64,000 nt of DNA from assembly GCF_000719285.1 (NCBI RefSeq), contig NZ_JOFS01000016.1, forward strand, positions 62,001 to 126,000, read 5' to 3'. Both the position numbers and the translations under genes were made by a program. The notes below the pieces were generated by a model that did not search any database, was not told the DNA's origin, and was given only the letters and a program-made list of their open reading frames with translations. The stretch's first letter is position 1. Every line of letters starts with the position of its first letter. The stretch is from Streptomyces bicolor (GTDB taxonomy: Bacteria > Actinomycetota > Actinomycetes > Streptomycetales > Streptomycetaceae). Shown in pieces: positions 32,711-40,395 of the stretch.

Positions 32711-33715
32711 TCAGCCGCCGAGTACGGGCAGGGAGAGGCCGCAGCGGACGGGCTTGGCGTGGGCGGGGTCGAGGGCGTTGCGCACCAGTTGGGCGGCGTT
32801 GGTGTCGTAGGCGATCGACACGTGTTCCGAGAGGTCCTCGGGGCAGACGTCCTGGATCGTGATGTTCCGTACGGACGCGCCCGGCCCCGCGGTCAGAAAC
32901 TGCTGCGTGTAGGGGGTGACGACCTCGTCGAGCTTGGTGGCGATGACCGTGTACTGGACCCCGGGCTGGGTGTCCCCGTCCCGGTCCAGCTTCTGGTTCA
33001 CCTCCGAGCCGACCATCTGATCCGGCCATGCCTGGCCGACCACGGCGGACACGGCCGGGTTGAGACCCAGCTCGGTGGTCAGTGTGCCGAGGCCCAGGGC
33101 GGTCGTGCCGTGGTTGGACGGGGCCAGGCCGATGAGGCGGCGCACCTTGTTCCGTTTCGGGTGCGCGGGATCCGTGCCGCCTTCGAACCGCAGGTACCAG
33201 CGGGGCGTCACACCGCCGCCCTGGGAGTGCCCGACGAGGTCGACCTGGCGGGCTCCGGTGGCCTTGAGCACGCGGTCGACGTAGTCGGCGATCTGCCGTG
33301 CGGAGGCCGGAATCGGCCCGTTGGCCTTGAACGGACTCCCCGGCGTGCCACCGTAGTTGGGGGCGAAGACGCAGTAGCCCTGCTCCTTCAGCCACGGGGC
33401 CAGCATGCTCCAGTTGGAGAAGGCGTTCGTCCAGGTCGCGTGCACCAGTACCACCGGGCGTGGATGCTCACGCGTGGGCCGGCAACTGAAGTCGTTGGCC
33501 CCGGCCGGCGACGCCTCCGGGTGGACGGCGCCGCCGAGGAGCGCCGCCGGGCCGGCGAGGAGCCGCCCCGGAGGTCGCGGCGGCTCGGGGGTGTCGGCCG
33601 CGACCGCCCCGCCCTGCAGCCCTCCGGTCAGCGCCAGGGCGAGCCCGGCACAGACCGCGGCCCACCTGGCGCGCAGCCGGTTCGACCGTCTCCGGGAAAC
33701 ATTCCGATCCGACAC
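32711..33715 (-). CDS. secreted lipase-like alpha/beta-hydrolase
   Basis: A 334-residue exported hydrolase. A signal peptide (Arg-rich start, hydrophobic AAVCAGLALALTGGLQGGAVA) ends near AVAAD. The mature part has PVVLVHATW (oxyanion region), the nucleophile motif GHSQGG, Asp in ATKLDEVVTPY and a His in LSEHVSIAYD. Four Cys (FSCRP, GYCVFA, DVCPED, VRCGLS) could form two disulfides, as in secreted class-2 lipases and esterases of Streptomyces. Confidence 0.85.
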   Translation of the reverse strand: MSDRNVSRRRSNRLRARWAAVCAGLALALTGGLQGGAVAADTPEPPRPPGRLLAGPAALLGGAVHPEASPAGANDFSCRPTREHPRPVVLVHATWTNAFSNWSMLAPWLKEQGYCVFAPNYGGTPGSPFKANGPIPASARQIADYVDRVLKATGARQVDLVGHSQGGGVTPRWYLRFEGGTDPAHPKRNKVRRLIGLAPSNHGTTALGLGTLTTELGLNPAVSAVVGQAWPDQMVGSEVNQKLDRDGDTQPGVQYTVIATKLDEVVTPYTQQFLTAGPGASVRNITIQDVCPEDLSEHVSIAYDTNAAQLVRNALDPAHAKPVRCGLSLPVLGG

Positions 33716-33931
33716 GCGCCACTCCTCGCCTCAGGTCGGCCGAGCGCCGACGCGAAGATGATCGAGGAGCGGATCCGCACAGTGCCCAACAGCCGCTCGC
33801 GGCACCACTTATGGAGCAGACCGCTTTCATCCGTCCAGCCCACGGCCTACGTGCGGGATACCAGGAGGTGCGAAAACCGCCTCCGTGCCGGGGACCGGGG
33901 CCGGGGCCGTCACGGGCCGCGATTCACTCCC

Positions 33932-33962
33932 TTGACCTCGAGCAAAGTTGAGGTCCTAGCGT
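33932..33962 (+). promoter_or_regulatory. SoxR/MerR-type promoter-operator upstream of the NmrA-like gene
   Basis: TTGACC (-35, 33932-33937) and TAGCGT (-10, 33957-33962) are 19 bases apart, the over-long spacer typical of MerR-family activation. Between them CCTCGAGCAAAGTTGAGG (33936-33953) matches the E. coli soxS SoxR site as I know it at 14 of 18 positions. Control by SoxR in response to redox-active compounds is inferred. Confidence 0.6.
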
Positions 33963-34004
33963 GCCGTGGGCGTGATCACCGGCTGACGACAGGAGGAGAT
34001 GACG

Positions 34005-34838
34005 ATGATCCTGGTGACCGGCGCGACCGGAAACATCGGAAGCGCTCTGCTGGAGGAGTTGCACCTGGCCGGTGCCGCACCCGTGCGAGGTCTGACCCGT
34101 GACGCGGCGCACGCCTCGTTCCCCGAGGGGATCGAAGCCGTCGAGGGCGATCTCACGCGGGCGGACTCTCTGAAGGCCGCGTTGGCGGGAGCGCGCTCGC
34201 TGTTCCTGTTGTCGGGCATGGGTGCGGAAGCAGAGATCCTGGCGGCCGCCCGGCGGGCTGGCGTGGAGCATGTGGTGCTCGTGTCGTCGATCACGGTGGA
34301 GACCCATCCGCATCTGCCGGCGGCCGGCGAGAACCTTGCCGTCGAGTGGCTGCTCAAGGACAGCGGCATGGCCTGGACCATCCTGCGGCCGACGCAGTTC
34401 GCCTCGAACACCTTGTGGTGGGCGCGGGAGATTCGCGAGCGGGGCGTGGTCCGGGCGCCGTACCCGGACATCGGGCTCCCCGCCATCCACCCCGCGGACA
34501 TCGCGGCGGTTGCCCGCGTGGCGCTCACCGAGCCGGGCCACCAGGGGCGGACGTACGTACTAACCGGGCCGGAACGTGTCACCGTCCGAGATCAACTCGC
34601 CGCCAGCGGCGCGGTGTTGGGGCGGGCGGTGCCCTTCGTCGAGATCGGCCGGCAGGAAGCCCACCGGCAGATGGCTTCCCTCATGGGAGACGAGGCCGCG
34701 GACGCGGTCCTCGACCTGATGGGCGGGGACGTCAACGACGCACTGCTGGCGGTGCACGACACCGTGTTCCGGGTCACCGGGGCGGTCGCCAGATCGTTCC
34801 GGCAATGGGCCTCGGACAACGGCGCCGCCTTCCGCTGA
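34005..34838 (+). CDS. NmrA-like NAD(P)-binding oxidoreductase (quinone reductase type)
   Basis: A 277-residue atypical short-chain dehydrogenase of the NmrA/QorB group: MILVTGATGNIGSALLEEL at the start, then VEHVVLVSSITVE and AGENLAVEWLLKDSGMAWTILRPTQF. It has no catalytic Tyr-Lys pair, as in NAD(P)H-sensing or quinone-reducing members. ATG 34005 is favoured because AGGAGG lies 8 bases upstream; ATG 33999 is too close. The SoxR-type promoter suggests a role in handling redox-cycling antibiotics or quinones. Confidence 0.82.
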   Translation: MILVTGATGNIGSALLEELHLAGAAPVRGLTRDAAHASFPEGIEAVEGDLTRADSLKAALAGARSLFLLSGMGAEAEILAAARRAGVEHVVLVSSITVETHPHLPAAGENLAVEWLLKDSGMAWTILRPTQFASNTLWWAREIRERGVVRAPYPDIGLPAIHPADIAAVARVALTEPGHQGRTYVLTGPERVTVRDQLAASGAVLGRAVPFVEIGRQEAHRQMASLMGDEAADAVLDLMGGDVNDALLAVHDTVFRVTGAVARSFRQWASDNGAAFR

Positions 34839-34949
34839 GACCTCGCCACCCGAACCAACGGCCTGAACAGGGGCGTGACTTCACCCTGGTCGACCGCCTC
34901 TAGGGTGGGCGTCGGGAAGATCCACCAGCGACCCGGAGGTGACCTGCCC

Positions 34950-35327
34950 GTGCGGATGAAGCTGAGCGCCATCACCCTCGACTGCCCTGACCCGCTGGCT
35001 CTGGCGGCGTTCTACCAGCAGGCCACCGGCCTCGAAACCCACCCGGAGTCGAACGCCGACTTCGCCGGTCTCAAGCGTCCGGACGGACTCCTCATCGGGT
35101 TCCAACGGGTCGCCGACCACCGCGCGCCGAGCTGGCCCGACCAGACCGTTCCCCAGCAGCTGCACATCTGCTTCGACGTCGAGGGTGACCTGGACGAGGC
35201 CGAGACCCGGCTGCTGGAGCTGGGCGCGGGCAAGCCGGATCACCAGCCGCACGAGGGCAGGTGGCGCGTCCTCACCGATCCGGCCGGGCATCCCTTCTGC
35301 ATCGTCAGGGCTGACAGGGGGGCGTGA
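34950..35327 (+). CDS. VOC-family (glyoxalase-like) protein
   Basis: A 125-residue single-domain protein: KLSAITLDCPDPLALAAFYQQ, QLHICFDVEGDLDEAE and DPAGHPFCIV. Ligand unknown. The GTG at 34950 stands about 10 bases after GGAGG and is preferred to the ATG at 34956. It is on the same strand as the NmrA-like gene but 111 bases away. Confidence 0.75.
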   Translation: MRMKLSAITLDCPDPLALAAFYQQATGLETHPESNADFAGLKRPDGLLIGFQRVADHRAPSWPDQTVPQQLHICFDVEGDLDEAETRLLELGAGKPDHQPHEGRWRVLTDPAGHPFCIVRADRGA

Positions 35328-35329
35328 TC

Positions 35330-35531
35330 GTAGGGCGGCCTGGGCGGGCGTGAGATGTGTGGTGTCGACGACCTCGGCGATGCGGCCGCGGAGCGTGTCC
35401 TGGTCGGCGTGGAGGGCGAAGTGCCGTATGGGAAAGGCGTGTTGGGCGAGGCTCCAGTACGGGCCGCCCGGGGCCTTGCAGGCCAACTGCTGGTCGGCAT
35501 AGCGGGACAGCGCGCTTATGTCGGCGTGTCG
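35330..35531 (-). pseudogene. remnant of a TmrB-like P-loop ATPase
   Basis: Read on the minus strand from just after a stop at 35532, this open stretch begins RHADISALSRYADQQLACKA and continues through FPIRHFALHADQDTLRGRI and AEVVDTTHLTPAQAALR. The last two pieces look like the middle and C-terminal end of TmrB-type (tunicamycin-resistance-like) ATP-binding proteins, but are joined directly. The Walker A half and the segment between them are missing. There is no start codon in a sensible place. I judge it a deletion remnant. Confidence 0.5.
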
Positions 35532-35543
35532 TCAAGCTCCGTG

Positions 35544-36284
35544 TCAGGACGGGGCGAGGACGCAGAACTCGTGGCCCTCCGGGTCGGACAGGCACGTCCA
35601 CGGGACGTCGCCCTGGCCGACGTCGAGGTCGGTGGCGCCGAGGGCCCGCAACCGGGCCACTTCCGCTTCTTTGTCGTCGCCGGGGTACGGCAGCAGGTCG
35701 AGATGGACGCGGTCCGGCACGGTCTTCACATCGGGAGTGCGGAGGAACTCGAGATACGGGCCGACACCCTTGGCGGAGCGCAACACCGCGTGATCGTCGG
35801 TCACCTCGTGCAGGGTCCAGTCCATCGCCTCACCCCAGAACCGGGCCATGGCCCGCGGATCCACGCAGTCGACCACCACCGCGGCGACCGGTCCGGTGTC
35901 CCGGTGGATCTCCCGGGGCTCCAGCACACAGAACTCGTTGCCCTCCGGGTCGGCGAGGACCGTCCACGGCACGTCGCCCTGGCCCACGTGGGCGGGCGTC
36001 GCACCGAGAGCCTGCAGGCGCGCGACCAACTCCGCCTGATGGGCGGCGGAGGTGGTGGCGAGATCGAGGTGCACACGGTTCTTCGCTGTCGTCTTGGCTT
36101 CCGGGACGGGAACGAAGTCGATGCCGACGGCGACCGGGTGCGGCCAAACGAGGTCGCCGACGGGTCCGACGTAGGTGGTCACGCCGGGGCTGTAAGCACG
36201 CCAGCCGAGCGCCTCCGCCCAGAACCGGCCGACCGCCAAGCCGTCAAGAGCCTTTATGTTCACGTGAGCAGGTCGCAGTGCCAT
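35544..36284 (-). CDS. protein with two fused VOC (glyoxalase-like) domains
   Basis: A 246-residue internal duplication: domain 1 (residues 1 to about 120, VNIKALDGLAVGRFWAEALGW) and domain 2 (about 128-246, VVVDCVDPRAMARFWGEAMDW) each end in VGQGDVPWT followed by a PEGxEFCVL strand. The two-domain form makes one full metal-site barrel in a single chain. Substrate unknown. Streptomyces has many such genes. The start at 36284 gives the normal first strand. Confidence 0.8.
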   Translation of the reverse strand: MALRPAHVNIKALDGLAVGRFWAEALGWRAYSPGVTTYVGPVGDLVWPHPVAVGIDFVPVPEAKTTAKNRVHLDLATTSAAHQAELVARLQALGATPAHVGQGDVPWTVLADPEGNEFCVLEPREIHRDTGPVAAVVVDCVDPRAMARFWGEAMDWTLHEVTDDHAVLRSAKGVGPYLEFLRTPDVKTVPDRVHLDLLPYPGDDKEAEVARLRALGATDLDVGQGDVPWTCLSDPEGHEFCVLAPS

Positions 36285-36423
36285 GCCGGCGATCCTATGC
36301 AGCCGCTCTGCAGCGACATCCGATGCGCCGCCAGGCAGAGATCGATTGCCCAGGTCGTGTCCGACCCTCGGTGGTGAGGCGGCCCGCCCCTGTGAGCCCG
36401 CGGTCACACCGGCGATCATCGGC

Positions 36424-36588
36424 TCGAGGACCGTCGGGTCCGTCAGGGCGTTGACGGTCCGCAGGTTCCTGGCGGAGCCGCGAGCAGTACGCGCCGCACT
36501 GCGGCACTTGGAGACCGCGACGGTGGACGACGCGCTCGATCTGCTGCACGCACTCATGGCTACCGAACTGCTGAGTCGTTCGCGTGGC
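36424..36588 (+). pseudogene. fragment resembling a Tn3-type transposase
   Basis: An open stretch reads VRRFLAEPRAVRAALRHLET, ATVDDALDLLHALMATELLS and then stops resembling anything. As I remember them, Tn3-family transposases of actinobacteria contain this segment (RRFL.DP..V..AL..LE.ATVDDALDL...LM...L). No start, no catalytic domain and no terminal repeats are present. It is a scrap at most. The rest of the 365-base gap (36285-36649) holds only the palindrome at 36600. Confidence 0.4.
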
Positions 36589-36599
36589 ATGGCGCACTT

Positions 36600-36619
36600 T
36601 TGCAAGCGGGTGCTTGCAA
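36600..36619. promoter_or_regulatory. perfect inverted repeat before the HTH regulator gene
   Basis: TTGCAAGC, four bases (GGGT), then GCTTGCAA. It ends 30 bases before the ATG at 36650, the right place for an autoregulatory operator overlapping the promoter. Confidence 0.55.
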
Positions 36620-36649
36620 TAGTTAGCGGGGGTGAGGCAAGGTGGAGCC

Positions 36650-37267
36650 ATGGCATCGCTCAACGTCGGCAATCTCGGTGAGTATCTGCGTGAGCAGCGG
36701 CGCAACGCGCAGCTGTCACTGCGGCAGCTCGCCGACGCCGCCGGGGTGTCCAACCCGTACCTGAGCCAGATCGAGCGCGGGCTGCGCAAGCCGAGCGCGG
36801 AGGTGTTGCAGCAGGTCGCCAAGGCGCTGCGGATCTCCGCCGAGACGCTGTACGTGCGCGCCGGCATCCTCGACGCCGAGCGGGACCGGGACGAGGTGGA
36901 GACGCGCGCCGTCATCCTCGCCGATCCCACGCTGAACGAGCGGCAGAAGCAGGTGCTACTCCAGATCTACGAATCCTTCCGCAAGGAGAACGGGTTCGGG
37001 ATATCCCCGGAGGCGGGGGAGGCTGCCGAGGCGGTCGAGTCCTCCGAGGCGGTTCGACTGGCCGACCTGGGCACCCGGCAGAGTGACGGCCACGACGGCG
37101 CGGACGCGGCGGACGCGCAGGGCAGCGACGCCGCCGCACGCCGCAGCCGTACGACCCGCAAGACGCGCGCAACCCGCACGAACAGTACGACCCGCACGAC
37201 CCGTGCCTCCGACGGCAGCGACGCCGACCCGGAGGACCCGACCAACCCGCAGCAGTCGGCCGGCTGA
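36650..37267 (+). CDS. XRE-family helix-turn-helix regulator (Rv0474-like)
   Basis: A 205-residue protein. The N-terminal HTH (LGEYLREQRRNAQLSLRQLADAAGVSNPYLSQIERGLRKPSAEVLQQVAKAL) is followed by a short helical part (NERQKQVLLQIYESFRKENGF). The tail (from about residue 115) is low-complexity, with repeats of RTT/TRT. The order HTH - HbhA-like - DUF2516 is the same as Rv0474-Rv0475-Rv0476 in Mycobacterium tuberculosis, so the trio is old. GGTGGAG precedes the ATG. The palindrome just upstream suggests self-control. Confidence 0.83.
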   Translation: MASLNVGNLGEYLREQRRNAQLSLRQLADAAGVSNPYLSQIERGLRKPSAEVLQQVAKALRISAETLYVRAGILDAERDRDEVETRAVILADPTLNERQKQVLLQIYESFRKENGFGISPEAGEAAEAVESSEAVRLADLGTRQSDGHDGADAADAQGSDAAARRSRTTRKTRATRTNSTTRTTRASDGSDADPEDPTNPQQSAG

Positions 37268-37423
37268 CCGAGCTGACCGAGCACCGCCGTACGCGTGCCA
37301 CGCCCAGCACGCGAGGGCACGCTCGAGCACGCGAGGGAAGGCGACGGCGAGTAGCCGTAACCTGTCCGGCCGACCTGCGGTTCCAAAACCCTCACCTCAT
37401 AGCAAACCGGGAGGACCATCACC

Positions 37424-38122
37424 ATGGCCATCGCCGACGACCTGCGTAAGACCCTCAGCGACCCGACCCCGCTCTACTTCGCCGCCGGCACCGCCGACCT
37501 CGCCCTCCAGCAGGCCAAGAAGGTGCCCGGCCTGGTGGAGCAGCTGCGCACCGAGGCGCCGGCCCGGTTCGAGGCCGTTCGCAACACCGACCCGAAGGCT
37601 GTCCAGGAGAAGGCCACCGCCCGCGCCAAGGAGGCCGGCGCGAAGGCCAGGGAGGCGCAGGAGAACATCCAGACCAAGGTCAACGAGTTCATCAGCAGCA
37701 TCGACGCGGACTTCAAGAAGTTCGGCAGCAACCTGGACGCCGACTTCAAGAAGCTCGGCAGCAGCCTCGACGCCGACCTGAAGAAGCTCGGCGAGACCGC
37801 CCAGGACCTCGCGCTGCGCGGTGTCGGCGTCGCCGCCGAGTACGCCGTGAAGGCCCGCGAGACCTACGAGAAGGTCGCCGAGCACGGCGAGCAGGCCGTG
37901 AAGACCTGGCGCGGCGAGGCGGCCGAGGAGATCGAGGAGCTCGCGATCGCCGTCGAGCCGAAGGCCGAGCCGGTCGAGGTCAAGGACGACAAGACCGAGG
38001 CCAAGCCCGTCGAGGCCAAGCCGGCCGCCGAGGCCGCCCCGGCGAAGAAGACGACCACCGCCAAGAAGGCCACCCCGGCACGCAAGCCCACCGCCAAGAA
38101 GACGACTCCGCCCGCCAAGTAA
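37424..38122 (+). CDS. HbhA-like coiled-coil protein with Lys-rich tail
   Basis: A 232-residue mostly helical protein. After a globular start (TPLYFAAGTADLALQQAKKVPGLVEQLR) comes a coiled coil containing an 11-residue unit repeated three times (DADFKKFGSNL, DADFKKLGSSL, DADLKKLG...). The C-terminus is a Lys/Ala/Pro tail (AKKTTTAKKATPARKPTAKK) like those of heparin-binding haemagglutinin and histone H1. In Streptomyces a surface adhesin role is not established. The spacing of 156 bases to the HTH gene leaves room for a promoter. Confidence 0.8.
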   Translation: MAIADDLRKTLSDPTPLYFAAGTADLALQQAKKVPGLVEQLRTEAPARFEAVRNTDPKAVQEKATARAKEAGAKAREAQENIQTKVNEFISSIDADFKKFGSNLDADFKKLGSSLDADLKKLGETAQDLALRGVGVAAEYAVKARETYEKVAEHGEQAVKTWRGEAAEEIEELAIAVEPKAEPVEVKDDKTEAKPVEAKPAAEAAPAKKTTTAKKATPARKPTAKKTTPPAK

Positions 38123-38245
38123 CACGTACGGGTGAAACGGGGCCGTTCGCCTCGGGCCGGGCACTCACGGAGTGCTCGGCCCGTTGTTCGGGTAGCGGCC
38201 CTGCGGTTGCGGGTACGGTGACCGCGTAGATACGAGCCGATTCGG

Positions 38246-38596
38246 GTGGTGGACGTTGTGCTGATGCAGGGCTTCGCGGGGTTCATGTGGCTGCTGAGCA
38301 TGGCCCTGATCGCTTTCAGCGGCTTCGCGCTGATCGACGCGGCCACGCGCCGCGAGGACGCCTACCGCGCGGCCGACAAGAAGACCAAGCCGTTCTGGCT
38401 GATCATCCTCGGCCTCGCTTTTGTGGTGAACCTGCTCTTCCCGATCCTGTCGTTCCTGCCGATCATCGGCCTCATCGCGACGATCGTGTACATGGTGGAC
38501 GTCAGGCCCGCGATCAAGGGGCTGCCGGGCGGGGGCCGCAGCAGAAAGGGCTCCAGCAGCGACGGTCCGTACGGCCCTTGGAACGGCGGCCGCTGA
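38246..38596 (+). CDS. DUF2516 membrane protein
   Basis: About 110-116 residues with two to three hydrophobic helices (FMWLLSMALIAFSGFALID; FWLIILGLAFVVNLLFPIL; IIGLIATIVYMVDVRP) and a Gly/Ser-rich tail. Family DUF2516, conserved behind HbhA-like genes in actinobacteria; function unknown. Several starts are possible: GTG 38246, GTG 38258 or ATG 38264. The first gives the longest form; MQGFAGF from 38264 is the conserved part. Confidence 0.78.
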   Translation: MVDVVLMQGFAGFMWLLSMALIAFSGFALIDAATRREDAYRAADKKTKPFWLIILGLAFVVNLLFPILSFLPIIGLIATIVYMVDVRPAIKGLPGGGRSRKGSSSDGPYGPWNGGR

Positions 38597-38627
38597 TCAC
38601 CGGAATGGCGCCTTCTGATGGACGCCG

Positions 38628-38696
38628 CTGAGCGGTAACGCCCTTGGGGGCGCGGGGAACTGCTGAGCGGTAACGCCCCTGGGGGCGCGGGGAACT
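38628..38696. repeat. tandem pair of a common Streptomyces intergenic repeat
   Basis: Two 34-base copies (38628-38661, 38663-38696) of a G-rich element of the type CGCCCCTGGGGGCGCGGGGA, with one difference. Each can form a small hairpin. This element is scattered in many Streptomyces chromosomes; I know no agreed function. Confidence 0.75.
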
Positions 38697-38750
38697 GCGC
38701 GACCAGCCACAGAGCACCCGCAGACGGCGTACCACAGCCGCCCTCCCACG

Positions 38751-38796
38751 GCGGTCCCCCGCACAGCCCAGCGGCGGTCCCCCGCACAACCCAGCG
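38751..38796. repeat. 23-bp tandem repeat
   Basis: Two copies of GCGGTCCCCCGCACARCCCA plus GCG (38751, 38774) and a partial third. It fills the gap before the stop of the receiver-phosphatase gene. No gene was seen in 38597-38808. Confidence 0.75.
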
Positions 38797-38808
38797 GCGC
38801 GCCCCCGC

Positions 38809-40110
38809 TCAGACGCCCCGGTCCAGCAACAACACGGCCACGTCATCCGTCAGCTCCCCGCCATTGAGGTCCCGGACCTCATTGACGGCGGCCCGCAGCA
38901 ACGCCTCTCCCCGCAGGCCCTCATCCAGCTGCCGGCGGACCATCTCCACCATGCCGTCCTGCCCGAGCCGCTCCCGGCCCTCGCCGACACGTCCCTCGAT
39001 GAGCCCGTCGGTGTAGAGCATCAGGCTCCACTCCGCTCCCAGCTTCACCTCCATGCGCGGCCACCGCGCACCCGGCAGCAGACCGAGCGCGGGCCCGTTG
39101 TTGTCGTACGGCAGCAACTGCGCCGGCCGCCCGGGCCGGGCAAGCAGCGGCGACGGATGCCCCGCGAGGCACAGCCCCGCCCGCCGCCCGTCCGGCGCGA
39201 TGTCCACCGTGCAGAGGGTCGCGAAGATCTCGTCGTCGGCCCGCTCGTGCTCGAGGACCTGCTGGAGCGTCCCCAGCAGAGCGTCCCCACACAGCCCGGC
39301 CAGCGTCAGTGCCCGCCAGGCGATCCGCAGCTCCACACCGAGCGCCGCCTCGTCGGGACCGTGCCCGCAGACGTCGCCGATCATGGCGTGCACGGTGCCG
39401 TCGGCGGTGCGGACGACGTCGTAGAAGTCACCGCCCAGCAGGGCGCGCGACCGCCCCGGCCGATAGCGCGCGGCGAACCGCAGCGACGACCCCTGCAGCA
39501 GGGGCGTCGGCAGCAGGCCGCGCTCCAGCCGGCGGTTCTCCTGCGCCCGCATCCGGCCCTCGGCAAGGCGCCGCTCGGCCGTGTCGGAACGTTTCCTCTC
39601 CACCGCGTACCGGATCGCGCGGCTCAGCAGCCGCCCGTCCAGCTCGTCCCGGAAGAGGTAGTCCTGGGCGCCGACACGCACGGCCTCCGTGGCGCGCTCG
39701 GCGTCGCCGGACGCGGTGAGCGCGAGGACGGCGTGCCGGGGCGCGAGCTCCAGGACGTGCTTGAGCACGGCCAGCTCGTCGTCGTCGGCGGCCCGGCCGG
39801 GCGCCGGCAGCGAGAGGTCCAGCAGGATGCAGTGGACGTCGTCGGTGAGCAGCCGCTCGGCCTCGGTGAGGTTGCGGGCGGTGCGCACCCGGATCGGCTT
39901 GCCGGCCGAGTCGAGCAGCTCGGGCACGAGTGCGGAGCCGCCGGGATCGTCCTCGATCAGCAGCAGCGTCAGATTGGTGTGGGTGGTGTTCTCGACCGTC
40001 TCTTCCTTACGCGGGGCCTCTTCCTTGGAGGTGCCGCCTCGGGACGCGGCCGGCGCCTGACCACTCTCCACGGCCGGGATCGCTCTCTGCCGCGGTATGG
40101 GTAGGGGCAT
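38809..40110 (-). CDS. receiver-domain PP2C/SpoIIE-type serine phosphatase
   Basis: A 433-residue cytoplasmic regulator: a disordered N-terminus, a receiver domain (LTLLLIEDDPGG; phosphoacceptor Asp in ILLDLSLP), a short coiled linker (ERRLAEGRMRAQENRRLERGLLP) and an RsbU/SpoIIE-like PP2C domain with the metal motifs GGDFYD, GDVCGHG and LTDDVAV. Such proteins dephosphorylate anti-anti-sigma factors. The receiver's usual Lys (DYL-x-K) is Arg here (QDYLFRDE), so phosphorylation-coupled switching may be altered. Start MPLPIPRQRA at 40110 is preferred to a much longer frame. Confidence 0.85.
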   Translation of the reverse strand: MPLPIPRQRAIPAVESGQAPAASRGGTSKEEAPRKEETVENTTHTNLTLLLIEDDPGGSALVPELLDSAGKPIRVRTARNLTEAERLLTDDVHCILLDLSLPAPGRAADDDELAVLKHVLELAPRHAVLALTASGDAERATEAVRVGAQDYLFRDELDGRLLSRAIRYAVERKRSDTAERRLAEGRMRAQENRRLERGLLPTPLLQGSSLRFAARYRPGRSRALLGGDFYDVVRTADGTVHAMIGDVCGHGPDEAALGVELRIAWRALTLAGLCGDALLGTLQQVLEHERADDEIFATLCTVDIAPDGRRAGLCLAGHPSPLLARPGRPAQLLPYDNNGPALGLLPGARWPRMEVKLGAEWSLMLYTDGLIEGRVGEGRERLGQDGMVEMVRRQLDEGLRGEALLRAAVNEVRDLNGGELTDDVAVLLLDRGV

Positions 40111-40395
40111 CGTCTTGAGTTCCTTCCCTCCCCCCGAGGGCACTGGTGGGAACGAGGGACCTCGATCCACCGACGGGGACCATAGCGGTAGTCGGCGCCG
40201 CAACGGAATGGTGTGAGGCACGCCGCCTGGACACCAGCCCCTGTCATATGCCGCGTTTTGTACCGCAGTTGGACAGGCCGCGGGCGGCGTGGGGATGACG
40301 AACGTCACGTCAGCGCGGAGTTTGGGAGCGATGTGACGTGGGGTGGGTCACGTGGCGAGGGTCACGGCCCAGCAGTCACAAGCCGCCCTGAATCC

